Origin: Elusimicrobiota bacterium
GTDB lineage: Bacteria; CG03
DNA: 9,383 bases
Direction of reading: 5' to 3'
Assembly (NCBI GenBank): GCA_021161625.1
Contig: JAGHAG010000159.1
Location: 1 to 9,383, forward strand
Shown piece after piece: positions 1 through 5,686 of this stretch. How positions within the stretch are numbered: the stretch's first letter is position 1; the number at the start of each line of letters is the position of its first letter. Under the pieces are notes generated by a model. The model had not been told where the DNA came from. It saw only the letters and a list, made by a program, of their open reading frames with translations, and did not search any database. The position numbers and the translations under genes were made by a program.

Positions 1-678
1 ATTAGAAAAAATGCAAAAGAAATCCTTATTGCAATTGCTGTTGTTTTTATAGCAGGAATTTTCTTTATGAGTTATCAGCCAAAAATGAGGAATGTTGTGC
101 TGAAGATAAATAACAAAAAAATTTCTTATACAGAATTTACAAGCGCCTACTCCCGTGCTCTGAATGAAAGAAGGGATAATTCTGAGCAAGATCTAACAGA
201 AACTCAAATGCAGAGATTGAAAAATTCCGTTCTTTCAGGGATGGCGCAGGATGAACTTGTCTTGCAGCAGGCCCAAAAACTTAAAGTAAAATGCCCTGAT
301 GCTCTTGTGGGGGCTGCAATTATGTCCATGAAAAGTTTTCAAAAAGACGGAAGATTTGACCCGAGACTTTACGAGGCGGCTTTAAGAATTTATTACAAAA
401 TGCCAAGATATGAATTTGAAGAAAATGTAAGAAAATCTATAAAAAGGCAATTTTTGAGAAACATTGTTCTTTCATCGGCAAAAATCACACCCTTTGAAGT
501 GGAATTTTTAAAAAAACTAAAAAAATTCAAAGCAAAAGATGAAAAAGAACAACAGGATTTTGAGTTAAATCTCCTGAATGAAAAAAGAAACCTCTTTTAT
601 TATGGCTGGCTGAGTGAACTTTTCAACAATGCAAAAATTGAAAACTATCTTCCAAAAATAGAAAAAGCACAGCGTTAA
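1..678 (+). CDS. Membrane-anchored SurA/PpiD-like chaperone domain protein, 5' truncated by window edge
   Basis: The reading frame is open from base 1, so the start codon lies outside the window; the ATG at 67 is internal and follows a hydrophobic stretch. The 225 visible codons begin with a basic residue cluster and one membrane segment (about residues 7-24), so the protein is probably anchored in the inner membrane facing the periplasm. Next comes a SurA_N/PpiD-type helical domain: a VVLKINNKKIS strand-turn motif near residues 32-42, the helix MAQDELVLQQAQKL and an FQKDGRFD motif, all typical of this fold. The end, LFYYGWLSELFNNAKIE, resembles the closing helix that follows the parvulin domain in SurA/PpiD. 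No parvulin (PPIase) domain lies between, so a holdase role rather than prolyl isomerisation is inferred. It converges on apbE; the stop codons overlap. Family placement is fairly sure, the client is unknown. Confidence 0.72.
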   Translation: MRKNAKEILIAIAVVFIAGIFFMSYQPKMRNVVLKINNKKISYTEFTSAYSRALNERRDNSEQDLTETQMQRLKNSVLSGMAQDELVLQQAQKLKVKCPDALVGAAIMSMKSFQKDGRFDPRLYEAALRIYYKMPRYEFEENVRKSIKRQFLRNIVLSSAKITPFEVEFLKKLKKFKAKDEKEQQDFELNLLNEKRNLFYYGWLSELFNNAKIENYLPKIEKAQR

Positions 679-1628
679 ATGGGTTTAATTTCTGGAAAAA
701 ATTTATTCTTTTGTATTTTCCTGTTTTTGTAAATTATAAGATAGCCAAGATTAAATTCTTGCGAGATTTCGTCAATTTTTTCCTCATCCAGTAGCATAAA
801 AACCGTTGCAAATATATCAGCAAAAAGCGGGCTTTGCGAAATAACTGTTACCTGAATTTTATCAGTTTCAACAGGATATCCTGTTTTCGGGTTGAAAATG
901 TGTGAATACTTTTTCCCTTTAAATTCAAAATAATTCTCATACCCACCAGATGTGGCAACAGATTTGTCCTGAACTTCTATAACCCCGAAAATCCCTTTTG
1001 AAAAGGGGTCCCTTATGCCTATCTTCCATTTTTTTCTTCCAAAGCAGAAAACATCACCCCCTGCATCCACAAGAGCAAAAGAAACTTTTTTTTCTGCAAA
1101 GAATTTTTTTAGTTTTTCCTCAAGAAATCCCTTGCCACAGGAACCAAAATTAACTTCACAGTTGTCTGTAAAAATTAAATCATCCTCAATTTTTATTTTG
1201 TTCCAGCCAACTTTTTTTAACGCTTTTTTTATTTCCTTTTCTGACGGGATTCTTTTTCCCTTTGAAACAGGAGAAAAACCCCATATTTTCAAAATGGGCT
1301 CAACCGTTATATCATAAAGCCCGTCTGTGATTTCTGAAACCTCTGCTGTTTTTTTTATAAGTTCTGCCAGTTCAAGGTTTTTTATTTTTCCCTGCTTATT
1401 TAATTTTGCAGAAATTCCAGAAGATATATCAAGAAGGAAATGTGTTTGTTTTACAATTTTTTCAACATCTTCAAAAAGAGAAGAGTTGCAGGCAGGCAGA
1501 GTAACTTCAATAAAAGAGCCGAAATATAAAAAGGCTTTTTTTTGTGTCTTTTGGCAACACCCAAAAATAAAAGCAATGCTAAAAAATAATAGGAAGAATC
1601 TCACCACAGTATTTACAGCTTGCTCCAT
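675..1628 (-). CDS. apbE: FAD:protein FMN transferase, lipoprotein form (ApbE)
   Basis: ApbE enzymes move FMN from FAD onto a threonine of exported or membrane flavoproteins, using Mg2+. Counting from the ATG at 1628 (317 aa, usual for the family), residues 10-23 form a hydrophobic signal ending in the lipobox I-F-G-C24, so it is probably an exported lipoprotein. Core motifs are present: LWGF-like IWGF, GSCGKG (162-167, in place of the usual GGIAKG), ALVDAGGD (185-192), SVATSG (223-228), SHIFNPKTGYPV (242-253) and the metal-site Asp of SPLFAD (D271). The start is uncertain. A TTG at 1649 has a fair AAGGGA site, the ATG at 1628 has a weak AGG, and GTGs at 1607/1604 would give the shortest signal. 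All overlap the upstream radical SAM gene (24-71 nt), implying coupled translation. No obvious flavinylation target lies in the window. Confidence 0.9.
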   Translation of the reverse strand: MEQAVNTVVRFFLLFFSIAFIFGCCQKTQKKAFLYFGSFIEVTLPACNSSLFEDVEKIVKQTHFLLDISSGISAKLNKQGKIKNLELAELIKKTAEVSEITDGLYDITVEPILKIWGFSPVSKGKRIPSEKEIKKALKKVGWNKIKIEDDLIFTDNCEVNFGSCGKGFLEEKLKKFFAEKKVSFALVDAGGDVFCFGRKKWKIGIRDPFSKGIFGVIEVQDKSVATSGGYENYFEFKGKKYSHIFNPKTGYPVETDKIQVTVISQSPLFADIFATVFMLLDEEKIDEISQEFNLGYLIIYKNRKIQKNKFFPEIKPI

Positions 1629-2574
1629 CAAGACCTGTAATTTCAACAAAATATCCCTTTCTTTTTATAAGAAGGGCTTTGCAATTCGGACAATATGTGT
1701 TTGATTCTTCAAAAACATTGCCCAGATAAACAAATTTTAATTTTTTTATTGCAATGTCTCTTAATCTATAAAGGGTTTTAAGCGGGGTGGGCTGTCTGTG
1801 AAATTTGTATGCTGGAAAATATCTTGAAATGTGAAGGGGAATTCTATCAGAAAGAGACCAGATCCAGTCAACAAATTCTTTAAAGTCGTTCTCATCGTCA
1901 TTTTCCTTTGGTATCACGCAGAATGTCAGTTCAATGTGCTTGCCTTTTTTGAAAAAAATTTCAACATTTCTCATAACTGCACCAAGATCGCCACCACAAA
2001 TTTTTTTATATGGCTCGTTTCTGAAAAACTTTATATCAACATTTGCAGCATCTATGTAAGGAAGAAGTTTTGCAAAGGGCTCTTCATTTATGCAAAAATT
2101 TGTTACAAGGACATTTTTTAAACCTGCCTCATAAAATTCCTTTGCACAATCAAAGACAAATTCGTAATTTACAAGCGGTTCATTGTAGGTGTAGGCAATA
2201 CCAAAAGAATTGTATCTTTTTGCAAGAGATTTGAGTTCAAGGGGAGAAATTTCCCTTGTGGGAACCTCATCAACAGAGGCCTGGGAAATTTCAAAATTCT
2301 GACACCACGGACATTCAAAATTGCATCCTGCAGTGCCAACAGAAAGAATTTCTTTTGACGGATAATAATGATAAAGGGGTTTTTTTTCTATGGGGTCAAA
2401 AGCAACAGATGTAAATCTTCCATAGGTTGTACTGTAAAGAATTCCTGATATGTTTTTTCTAATATGACATCTTCCCAGAGCACCATCTGGAATTCTGCAT
2501 TTTCTCGGACAGAGGGTGCAATCAACAATTCTTTTCTCTTTATCAAAAACTCTGAAAAATTGTGCCTGTTTCAT
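1579..2574 (-). CDS. AmmeMemoRadiSam-type radical SAM enzyme
   Basis: This 331-aa protein is a radical SAM enzyme related to pyruvate formate-lyase activases; the family is named after a three-gene system with Memo and AMMECR1 homologues, and its substrate is unsettled. Visible features in order: an N-terminal cysteine cluster C19-x2-C22-x3-C26-x9-C36; the family signature DPIEKKPLYHYYP (60-72); the [4Fe-4S]/SAM motif C84-x3-C88-x2-C91 in GCNFECPWCQNFEISQ; YTYNEP (128-133); an IDAANVDIKFF strand (174-184); and a C-terminal zinc-ribbon-like pair C295-x2-C298 / C320-x2-C323. The start ATG forms an ATGA overlap with the stop of the preceding nucleotidyltransferase-like gene, and no Shine-Dalgarno is visible, so translation is probably coupled. 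The last codons are read again in another frame as the apbE start. Neither Memo nor AMMECR1 is in this window. Confidence 0.9.
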   Translation of the reverse strand: MKQAQFFRVFDKEKRIVDCTLCPRKCRIPDGALGRCHIRKNISGILYSTTYGRFTSVAFDPIEKKPLYHYYPSKEILSVGTAGCNFECPWCQNFEISQASVDEVPTREISPLELKSLAKRYNSFGIAYTYNEPLVNYEFVFDCAKEFYEAGLKNVLVTNFCINEEPFAKLLPYIDAANVDIKFFRNEPYKKICGGDLGAVMRNVEIFFKKGKHIELTFCVIPKENDDENDFKEFVDWIWSLSDRIPLHISRYFPAYKFHRQPTPLKTLYRLRDIAIKKLKFVYLGNVFEESNTYCPNCKALLIKRKGYFVEITGLDGASCKYCGEILPIIF

Positions 2575-3233
2575 AACTGGTCAAAAAAATCCCCTATTTC
2601 TTCAATTTTTTTAAGAAAATGAAAAAAATCTATTTTTTTCTTCTGAAGGAAATTCTTAAATATCGTCAAATCCATACCTTCTTTTGAAAACTCATCCAGA
2701 ACATCCATATCAGAGGAATTGAAAAGAGACTTTCCTCTGTAAGAGTAGAGAAAACCCTTCATACAAAAAATAACAGATTTTAGAGTCTGCTTTAAAACAA
2801 AAGCAATTTTCCTCGGGCTTTTTTCTTCAAGCAAAATCTGGTAGAGCCTTACTTTTAAACTTTTTATCTGCCTTTCTATTTCAAGACGCAAATTTTCCCT
2901 GTCAAATGAAAGAGAGTCGAAAATATCCTCTCCAAAAATAAGTTCGTGTCTCTCTTTTATATCCAGAAATTCAAGAGGAAAAGAATCAAGGGAAGTTTTT
3001 ATGTGTTTCAAAGTCAAAATTAAAAAAATCACCTTCTTTTTTACATATTTTTGAACCACCTTCTTTAACTTTTCAAAAATTTCAGGTGAAATTTCAGAAA
3101 ACACCACGCAGACATTTATGTTGCGAAACCTCTCAGCATTTTGACTGCAGGTTGAACCATAATGCACAATTGAAATAATCTCACTAAAATTTTCCAGAAG
3201 TTCTTTTTTCAAATTTTCAAGAATTTTTTTCAT
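2571..3233 (-). CDS. Degenerate nucleotidyltransferase-fold protein with helical C-terminal domain
   Basis: A 220-aa protein whose N-terminus looks like a minimal (MNT/pol-beta type) nucleotidyltransferase: the strand IVHYGS with G26-S27, followed by RNINVCVVF where active members have S-D-x-D plus hydrophobics. Here the two catalytic aspartates are N38 and N40, so metal-dependent transfer is unlikely. The segment FPLEFLDIKERHELIFGED (about 84-102) is a further family-like motif, and residues 110-220 are rich in Lys/Leu/Phe helices resembling a HEPN-like or substrate-binding helical domain. The start is well supported: a perfect AGGAGG (3246-3241) lies seven bases before the ATG. The gene opens a three-gene block with the radical SAM and apbE genes (ATGA overlap with the former). 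It could be a regulatory pseudo-enzyme or an antitoxin-like relic; the fold is moderately sure, the role unknown. Confidence 0.6.
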   Translation of the reverse strand: MKKILENLKKELLENFSEIISIVHYGSTCSQNAERFRNINVCVVFSEISPEIFEKLKKVVQKYVKKKVIFLILTLKHIKTSLDSFPLEFLDIKERHELIFGEDIFDSLSFDRENLRLEIERQIKSLKVRLYQILLEEKSPRKIAFVLKQTLKSVIFCMKGFLYSYRGKSLFNSSDMDVLDEFSKEGMDLTIFKNFLQKKKIDFFHFLKKIEEIGDFFDQL

Positions 3234-3240
3234 AAAACAT

Positions 3241-3246
3241 CCTCCT
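3241..3246 (-). promoter_or_regulatory. Strong Shine-Dalgarno site of the NTase-like gene
   Basis: AGGAGG is a full match to the anti-SD core and sits 7 nt before the ATG at 3233. Another ATG touches the site directly (3240-3238) but is out of frame and too close to use it. This is the strongest ribosome binding site in the window and marks 3233 as a fresh initiation point after the repeat spacer. Confidence 0.75.
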
Positions 3247-3254
3247 GTTTTTCT

Positions 3255-3335
3255 TTAGCGAATAGCAAATAGTGGGCAGTGAAAAGTGGAAAGAGGATAG
3301 AGGATAGAGGATAGTGGATAGAGGATAGTGGATAG
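3255..3335 (+). repeat. Heptanucleotide tandem array, consensus ATAGNGR (11 units plus ATAG)
   Basis: Eleven consecutive 7-nt units run without a register break from 3255 to 3331, then a partial ATAG. Units include TTAGCGA, ATAGCAA, ATAGTGG, GCAGTGA, AAAGTGG and ATAGAGG. AG at positions 3-4 is invariant and G at position 6 is kept in 10 of 11. The right half (from 3297) is most regular. The array lies between the SD of the NTase-like gene and an inverted repeat that starts at the very next base. The same unit recurs near 5620 and 9082. Confidence 0.85.
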
Positions 3336-3389
3336 CCCAGCACCAACTTGGTTGAATATCCTTTTTAACCTGTCCAAGTTGGTGCTGGG
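3336..3389. repeat. Perfect 16-bp inverted repeat, REP-like palindrome
   Basis: The arms are CCCAGCACCAACTTGG (3336-3351) and its exact reverse complement (3374-3389), separated by 22 nt. The RNA of either strand could form a strong hairpin. No T-run follows on the minus strand, so it is not a standard rho-independent terminator, although it sits between rsfS and the NTase-like gene and could slow transcription or protect a 3' end. No target-site duplication or transposase is seen. It is best called a REP-like or MITE-like palindrome. Confidence 0.85.
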
Positions 3390-3404
3390 TCATCTTTTCC
3401 ATCA

Positions 3405-3492
3405 CTTAATCCTTACTACTTAATCCTTACCACTGATTTTTCATTTTTCATCTGTCATTTTTTTCTTCCGACTTCTGACCTCTGACTTCTGC
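3405..3492. repeat. Mosaic heptad array with three successive consensus units
   Basis: Positions 3405-3432 hold the 14-nt unit CTTAATCCTTACYA twice (four heptads, one mismatch). After a 4-nt phase slip, eight more heptads run in unbroken register from 3437 to 3492: TTTTTCA twice, TCTGTCA, a T-heptad, then CTTCCGA, CTTCTGA, CCTCTGA and CTTCTGC. The last unit ends on the first base of the rsfS stop codon complement. Read on the minus strand this is the immediate 3' flank of rsfS. Confidence 0.8.
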
Positions 3493-3803
3493 TACATTTT
3501 CCATAATCGCTCTATATCATAAAATTCTCTTGCCTGCTGTGTAAAGATGTGAATTATAATGTCCTTGCAATCAATCAAAACCCACTGTCGGGCAAGGAGA
3601 CCTTCTACATGCTGGACTTTACCTTTTGAAAATTTCTTTATTTCTCGCACAAGAGCATTTATGTGTGGAGGAGAGGTTGCTGTCATTATGAGGTGATATC
3701 TTCCACAGGTAGGAAATTCTGACAGATCCATAACAACAACATCTTGTGCTTTTAAATCTTCAACCAGTTTTTTGAGTTCCTTAAGGAATTGTTCTGCTTT
3801 CAT
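3492..3803 (-). CDS. rsfS: Ribosome silencing factor RsfS
   Basis: RsfS binds ribosomal protein uL14 on the large subunit and blocks subunit joining in starvation or stationary phase. The 103-aa product matches the family along its length (usual 100-120 aa): VVVMDLSEFPTCGRYHLIMTA near 22-42, EGLLARQWVLIDC (67-79) and the diagnostic ending IIIHIFTQQAREFYDIERLW (82-101). The chosen start is the ATG at 3803, which has AAGGA seven bases before it; a TTG one codon earlier (3806) is possible. The gene begins 23 nt inside the 3' end of the LCP gene, so it is probably translated by coupling. The nadD-rsfS neighbourhood is common in bacteria and supports the call. Its stop codon touches a heptad repeat array. 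Confidence 0.95.
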   Translation of the reverse strand: MKAEQFLKELKKLVEDLKAQDVVVMDLSEFPTCGRYHLIMTATSPPHINALVREIKKFSKGKVQHVEGLLARQWVLIDCKDIIIHIFTQQAREFYDIERLWKM

Positions 3804-5010
3804 CAATTATTCCTTGTGGAAAATCCGAACCTATTACAACCGATACATCAACCATTCTTGAGGAATCAATTTCTGTTCTTATTCTTGAACAGCCAAGGAT
3901 TCTTGCAAGACGCGAAGCCTTTGAAAAATCACCATTGCGCGTGATAACCTCTGTGTGCTTTTTGAGGGCTCCCCAGTTTCCCCATAAAACAACATCGCAA
4001 CCGTATTCTCTCAAACTTTTAGAAAGTTTTTCAGCAAGACCTTTTCTTTTTGTGGCATTAAAAACTTCTGCTTTGATGTCTGCAAGAAACCCCTTTTTTC
4101 TCTTTACCAGAAATGGTTTTAGAGAGTTTCTTGGCCAAAGTTCCTTTGAAGATGCTGCAATTATGCTTCTTATTTCTTTCAAAGCTTCTCTGTCTATACG
4201 CCAGACATCCTTTGAAACAATTCTCTGTGAATAACCTGGAAGAATTTGAAATCTCTGTGTGCCAATTTTAATGCTTCTTAAAATTTCAAGCACAGGGAAA
4301 AATTCAACCAATTTGAAATTTGTAAAAACATTTCTTCTGTAAACTTTCAAAAACTCAGGTATAAGAAAAATTGTCTTGAATTTGAAAAACTCTTTTAAAA
4401 TTTTTTCTAAAAAATTCTGCTGTCTTTTTATTCTTGCAATATCCCCAAGAGGAGTTTTTCTGTATCTTATGTATTTTAGTGCGTCCTCTCCATTTAAAAC
4501 ATAATCCCCTGGTTCAAAGTGGATGTGGAGATTGCCCCAGTTGTCATCGTAATGCATTGGCTCTTCAATGCGAACAGGAACACCACCCAGAACATCTATG
4601 AACTCTGTAAATGCGGAAAATGTAAGAAAAAAATAGTAATCAAAATCCACGCTCAAAAGTTTTTCAATTTCCTTTTCAAAAGTTCTCATTCCCTTTTGCA
4701 TACCCAATCTTTTTGTGTTTAAATAAAGTAATTCGCTTACTTTTCTGGGTATCCAGCCCCTGTCCCATCTTATGAGGGTATCGCGTGGAATTGAAACCAG
4801 ATCCACAAAATATGTTTTTGGCTCAAAAGAAACCCACAGAACAACATCAGCATGTGAACCACCTTTAACATGGTCCGCACCAACCAGAAGAAAATTTATT
4901 TTCTCTCCCTTTTGCATTTTTTTAAAAATTGGCGCCCTAAAATAAACAAATGAAAAAACAAGAGAACCAAAAAAACAAAAACCAAGAAAATAAACTCCTA
5001 TTTTTTTCAT
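3781..5010 (-). CDS. LytR-CpsA-Psr (LCP) family protein with LytR_C domain
   Basis: LCP proteins transfer lipid-linked glycans (teichoic acids, capsule, other secondary polymers) onto the cell wall or other acceptors at the outer face of the membrane. The 409-aa product has one N-terminal membrane anchor (about 4-24) followed by the LCP domain (about 37-205): NFLLVGAD, the SIPRDT motif (73-78), LGGVPV (141-146) and ALKYIRYRK...D190-IARIKRQQ, whose Arg/Asp residues bind the polyprenyl pyrophosphate and metal. Residues about 312-396 form a LytR_C domain (AEVFNATKRKGLAEKL onward). The ATG overlaps the nadD stop as ATGA; the 3' end overlaps rsfS by 23 nt. An LCP gene here is compatible with wall-polymer or capsule ligation; the polymer cannot be told from sequence. 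Confidence 0.93.
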   Translation of the reverse strand: MKKIGVYFLGFCFFGSLVFSFVYFRAPIFKKMQKGEKINFLLVGADHVKGGSHADVVLWVSFEPKTYFVDLVSIPRDTLIRWDRGWIPRKVSELLYLNTKRLGMQKGMRTFEKEIEKLLSVDFDYYFFLTFSAFTEFIDVLGGVPVRIEEPMHYDDNWGNLHIHFEPGDYVLNGEDALKYIRYRKTPLGDIARIKRQQNFLEKILKEFFKFKTIFLIPEFLKVYRRNVFTNFKLVEFFPVLEILRSIKIGTQRFQILPGYSQRIVSKDVWRIDREALKEIRSIIAASSKELWPRNSLKPFLVKRKKGFLADIKAEVFNATKRKGLAEKLSKSLREYGCDVVLWGNWGALKKHTEVITRNGDFSKASRLARILGCSRIRTEIDSSRMVDVSVVIGSDFPQGIIDESRTIP

Positions 5011-5576
5011 CTATATAATCCCAGAGCCTCAATATAATAATAAACTTTTTCAGGGACAAAATATCTATAAGTGTAGCCTCTTTTTATTCTCTCTCTTATC
5101 TCCGATGATGAGATGTTTATAACTGGATTTTTTAAAATTTGAACTTTTTTTAAAATTTCCTTTTCAATTTCTTCTTCATTAAATCCATTCCGCACAAAAA
5201 CTGCCAGTTTAAAATTCTCAAGTAAATCCTTCCATCTGTGCCATGTCTTTATCTCTTTTAAACAATCCCAGCCCATTAAAAAGACAATTTCTTCACTTTT
5301 GAACTTTTTTGAAAAATATTCAAGAGTCTCAATTGTATATCCCGGGGTTTGTTTCTTTGCTTCAAAATCACTGACAGAAAAAAAATCATTGGAAACAATC
5401 GCAAGATTTACCATTTTTAACCTTCTTTCTGCATTGAGAATTTCCTGCTTGTGAGGAGAAATTCCAGATGGGACAAATATAACTTTTTTCAAATTCATAC
5501 TCATTCTCGCCTCTTCTGCAAGAATGAGGTGCCCTATGTGAGGAGGATTAAAACTTCCCCCGAAAATCCCTATCAT
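5007..5576 (-). CDS. nadD: Nicotinate-nucleotide adenylyltransferase
   Basis: NadD adenylates nicotinate mononucleotide with ATP to give deamido-NAD, a core step of NAD synthesis in the cytoplasm. The 189-aa product has the nucleotidylyltransferase signature GSFNPPHIGH (7-16), VPSGISPHK (35-43), the MGWDCLKEIKTWHRWKDLL region (101-119; Trp between the conserved Gly and Asp is a mild variant) and ISSSEIR (155-161), then the usual RYFVPEKVYYYI ending. The frame is open up to a TTG at 5612, but those 12 extra codons are repeat-derived spacer and precede the conserved MIGIFGGSF start, so the ATG at 5576 is chosen even though no clear Shine-Dalgarno precedes it. The stop overlaps the LCP start as ATGA. 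YqeK, often next to nadD, is absent. Confidence 0.95.
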   Translation of the reverse strand: MIGIFGGSFNPPHIGHLILAEEARMSMNLKKVIFVPSGISPHKQEILNAERRLKMVNLAIVSNDFFSVSDFEAKKQTPGYTIETLEYFSKKFKSEEIVFLMGWDCLKEIKTWHRWKDLLENFKLAVFVRNGFNEEEIEKEILKKVQILKNPVINISSSEIRERIKRGYTYRYFVPEKVYYYIEALGLYR

Positions 5577-5619
5577 AATCGCTTCGCAATATTGTGAATA
5601 GCAATTGAGCAAACACCGA

Positions 5620-5647
5620 ATAGCGAATAGCGAACAGTGAATAGTGA
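5620..5647 (+). repeat. ATAGNGR heptad array, second copy
   Basis: Four uninterrupted heptads (ATAGCGA twice, ACAGTGA, ATAGTGA) share AG at positions 3-4 and G at 6 with the array at 3255. Looser relatives (ATTGTGA, ATAGCAA) lie at 5591-5604, one base out of register. The array lies in the 110-nt spacer between proA and nadD, in the same strand orientation as the other two copies. Confidence 0.75.
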
Positions 5648-5665
5648 CAACAGGGATGAATTTTT

Positions 5666-5686
5666 TTCACCATTCACTCTTTACTT
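5666..5686. repeat. Three heptads abutting the proA stop codon
   Basis: TTCACCA, TTCACTC and TTTACTT follow one another and end at 5686; the complement of the proA stop codon begins at 5687. They are short and loosely conserved, so chance cannot be excluded alone. The same arrangement at the rsfS stop makes it worth recording. Confidence 0.45.

Noticed and set aside
1015..1704. Plus-strand open frames opposite apbE and the radical SAM gene
   Set aside because: They mirror A-rich codons of real minus-strand genes, have Phe/Ser-rich composition and no family resemblance or ribosome sites.
3217..3405. 62-codon minus-strand open frame across the spacer
   Set aside because: Its sequence is only a translation of the heptad repeat and hairpin, giving a degenerate Pro-Leu-Ser pattern. 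It overlaps the well supported NTase-like start and its SD.
3255..3492. CRISPR array
   Set aside because: Units are 7-14 nt, directly adjacent and imperfect, with no 20-40 nt spacers and no cas genes.
5577..5612. 12-codon N-terminal extension of NadD from TTG 5612
   Set aside because: NadD proteins begin just before the IFGGSFNP motif; the extension is spacer repeat sequence and has no ribosome site.
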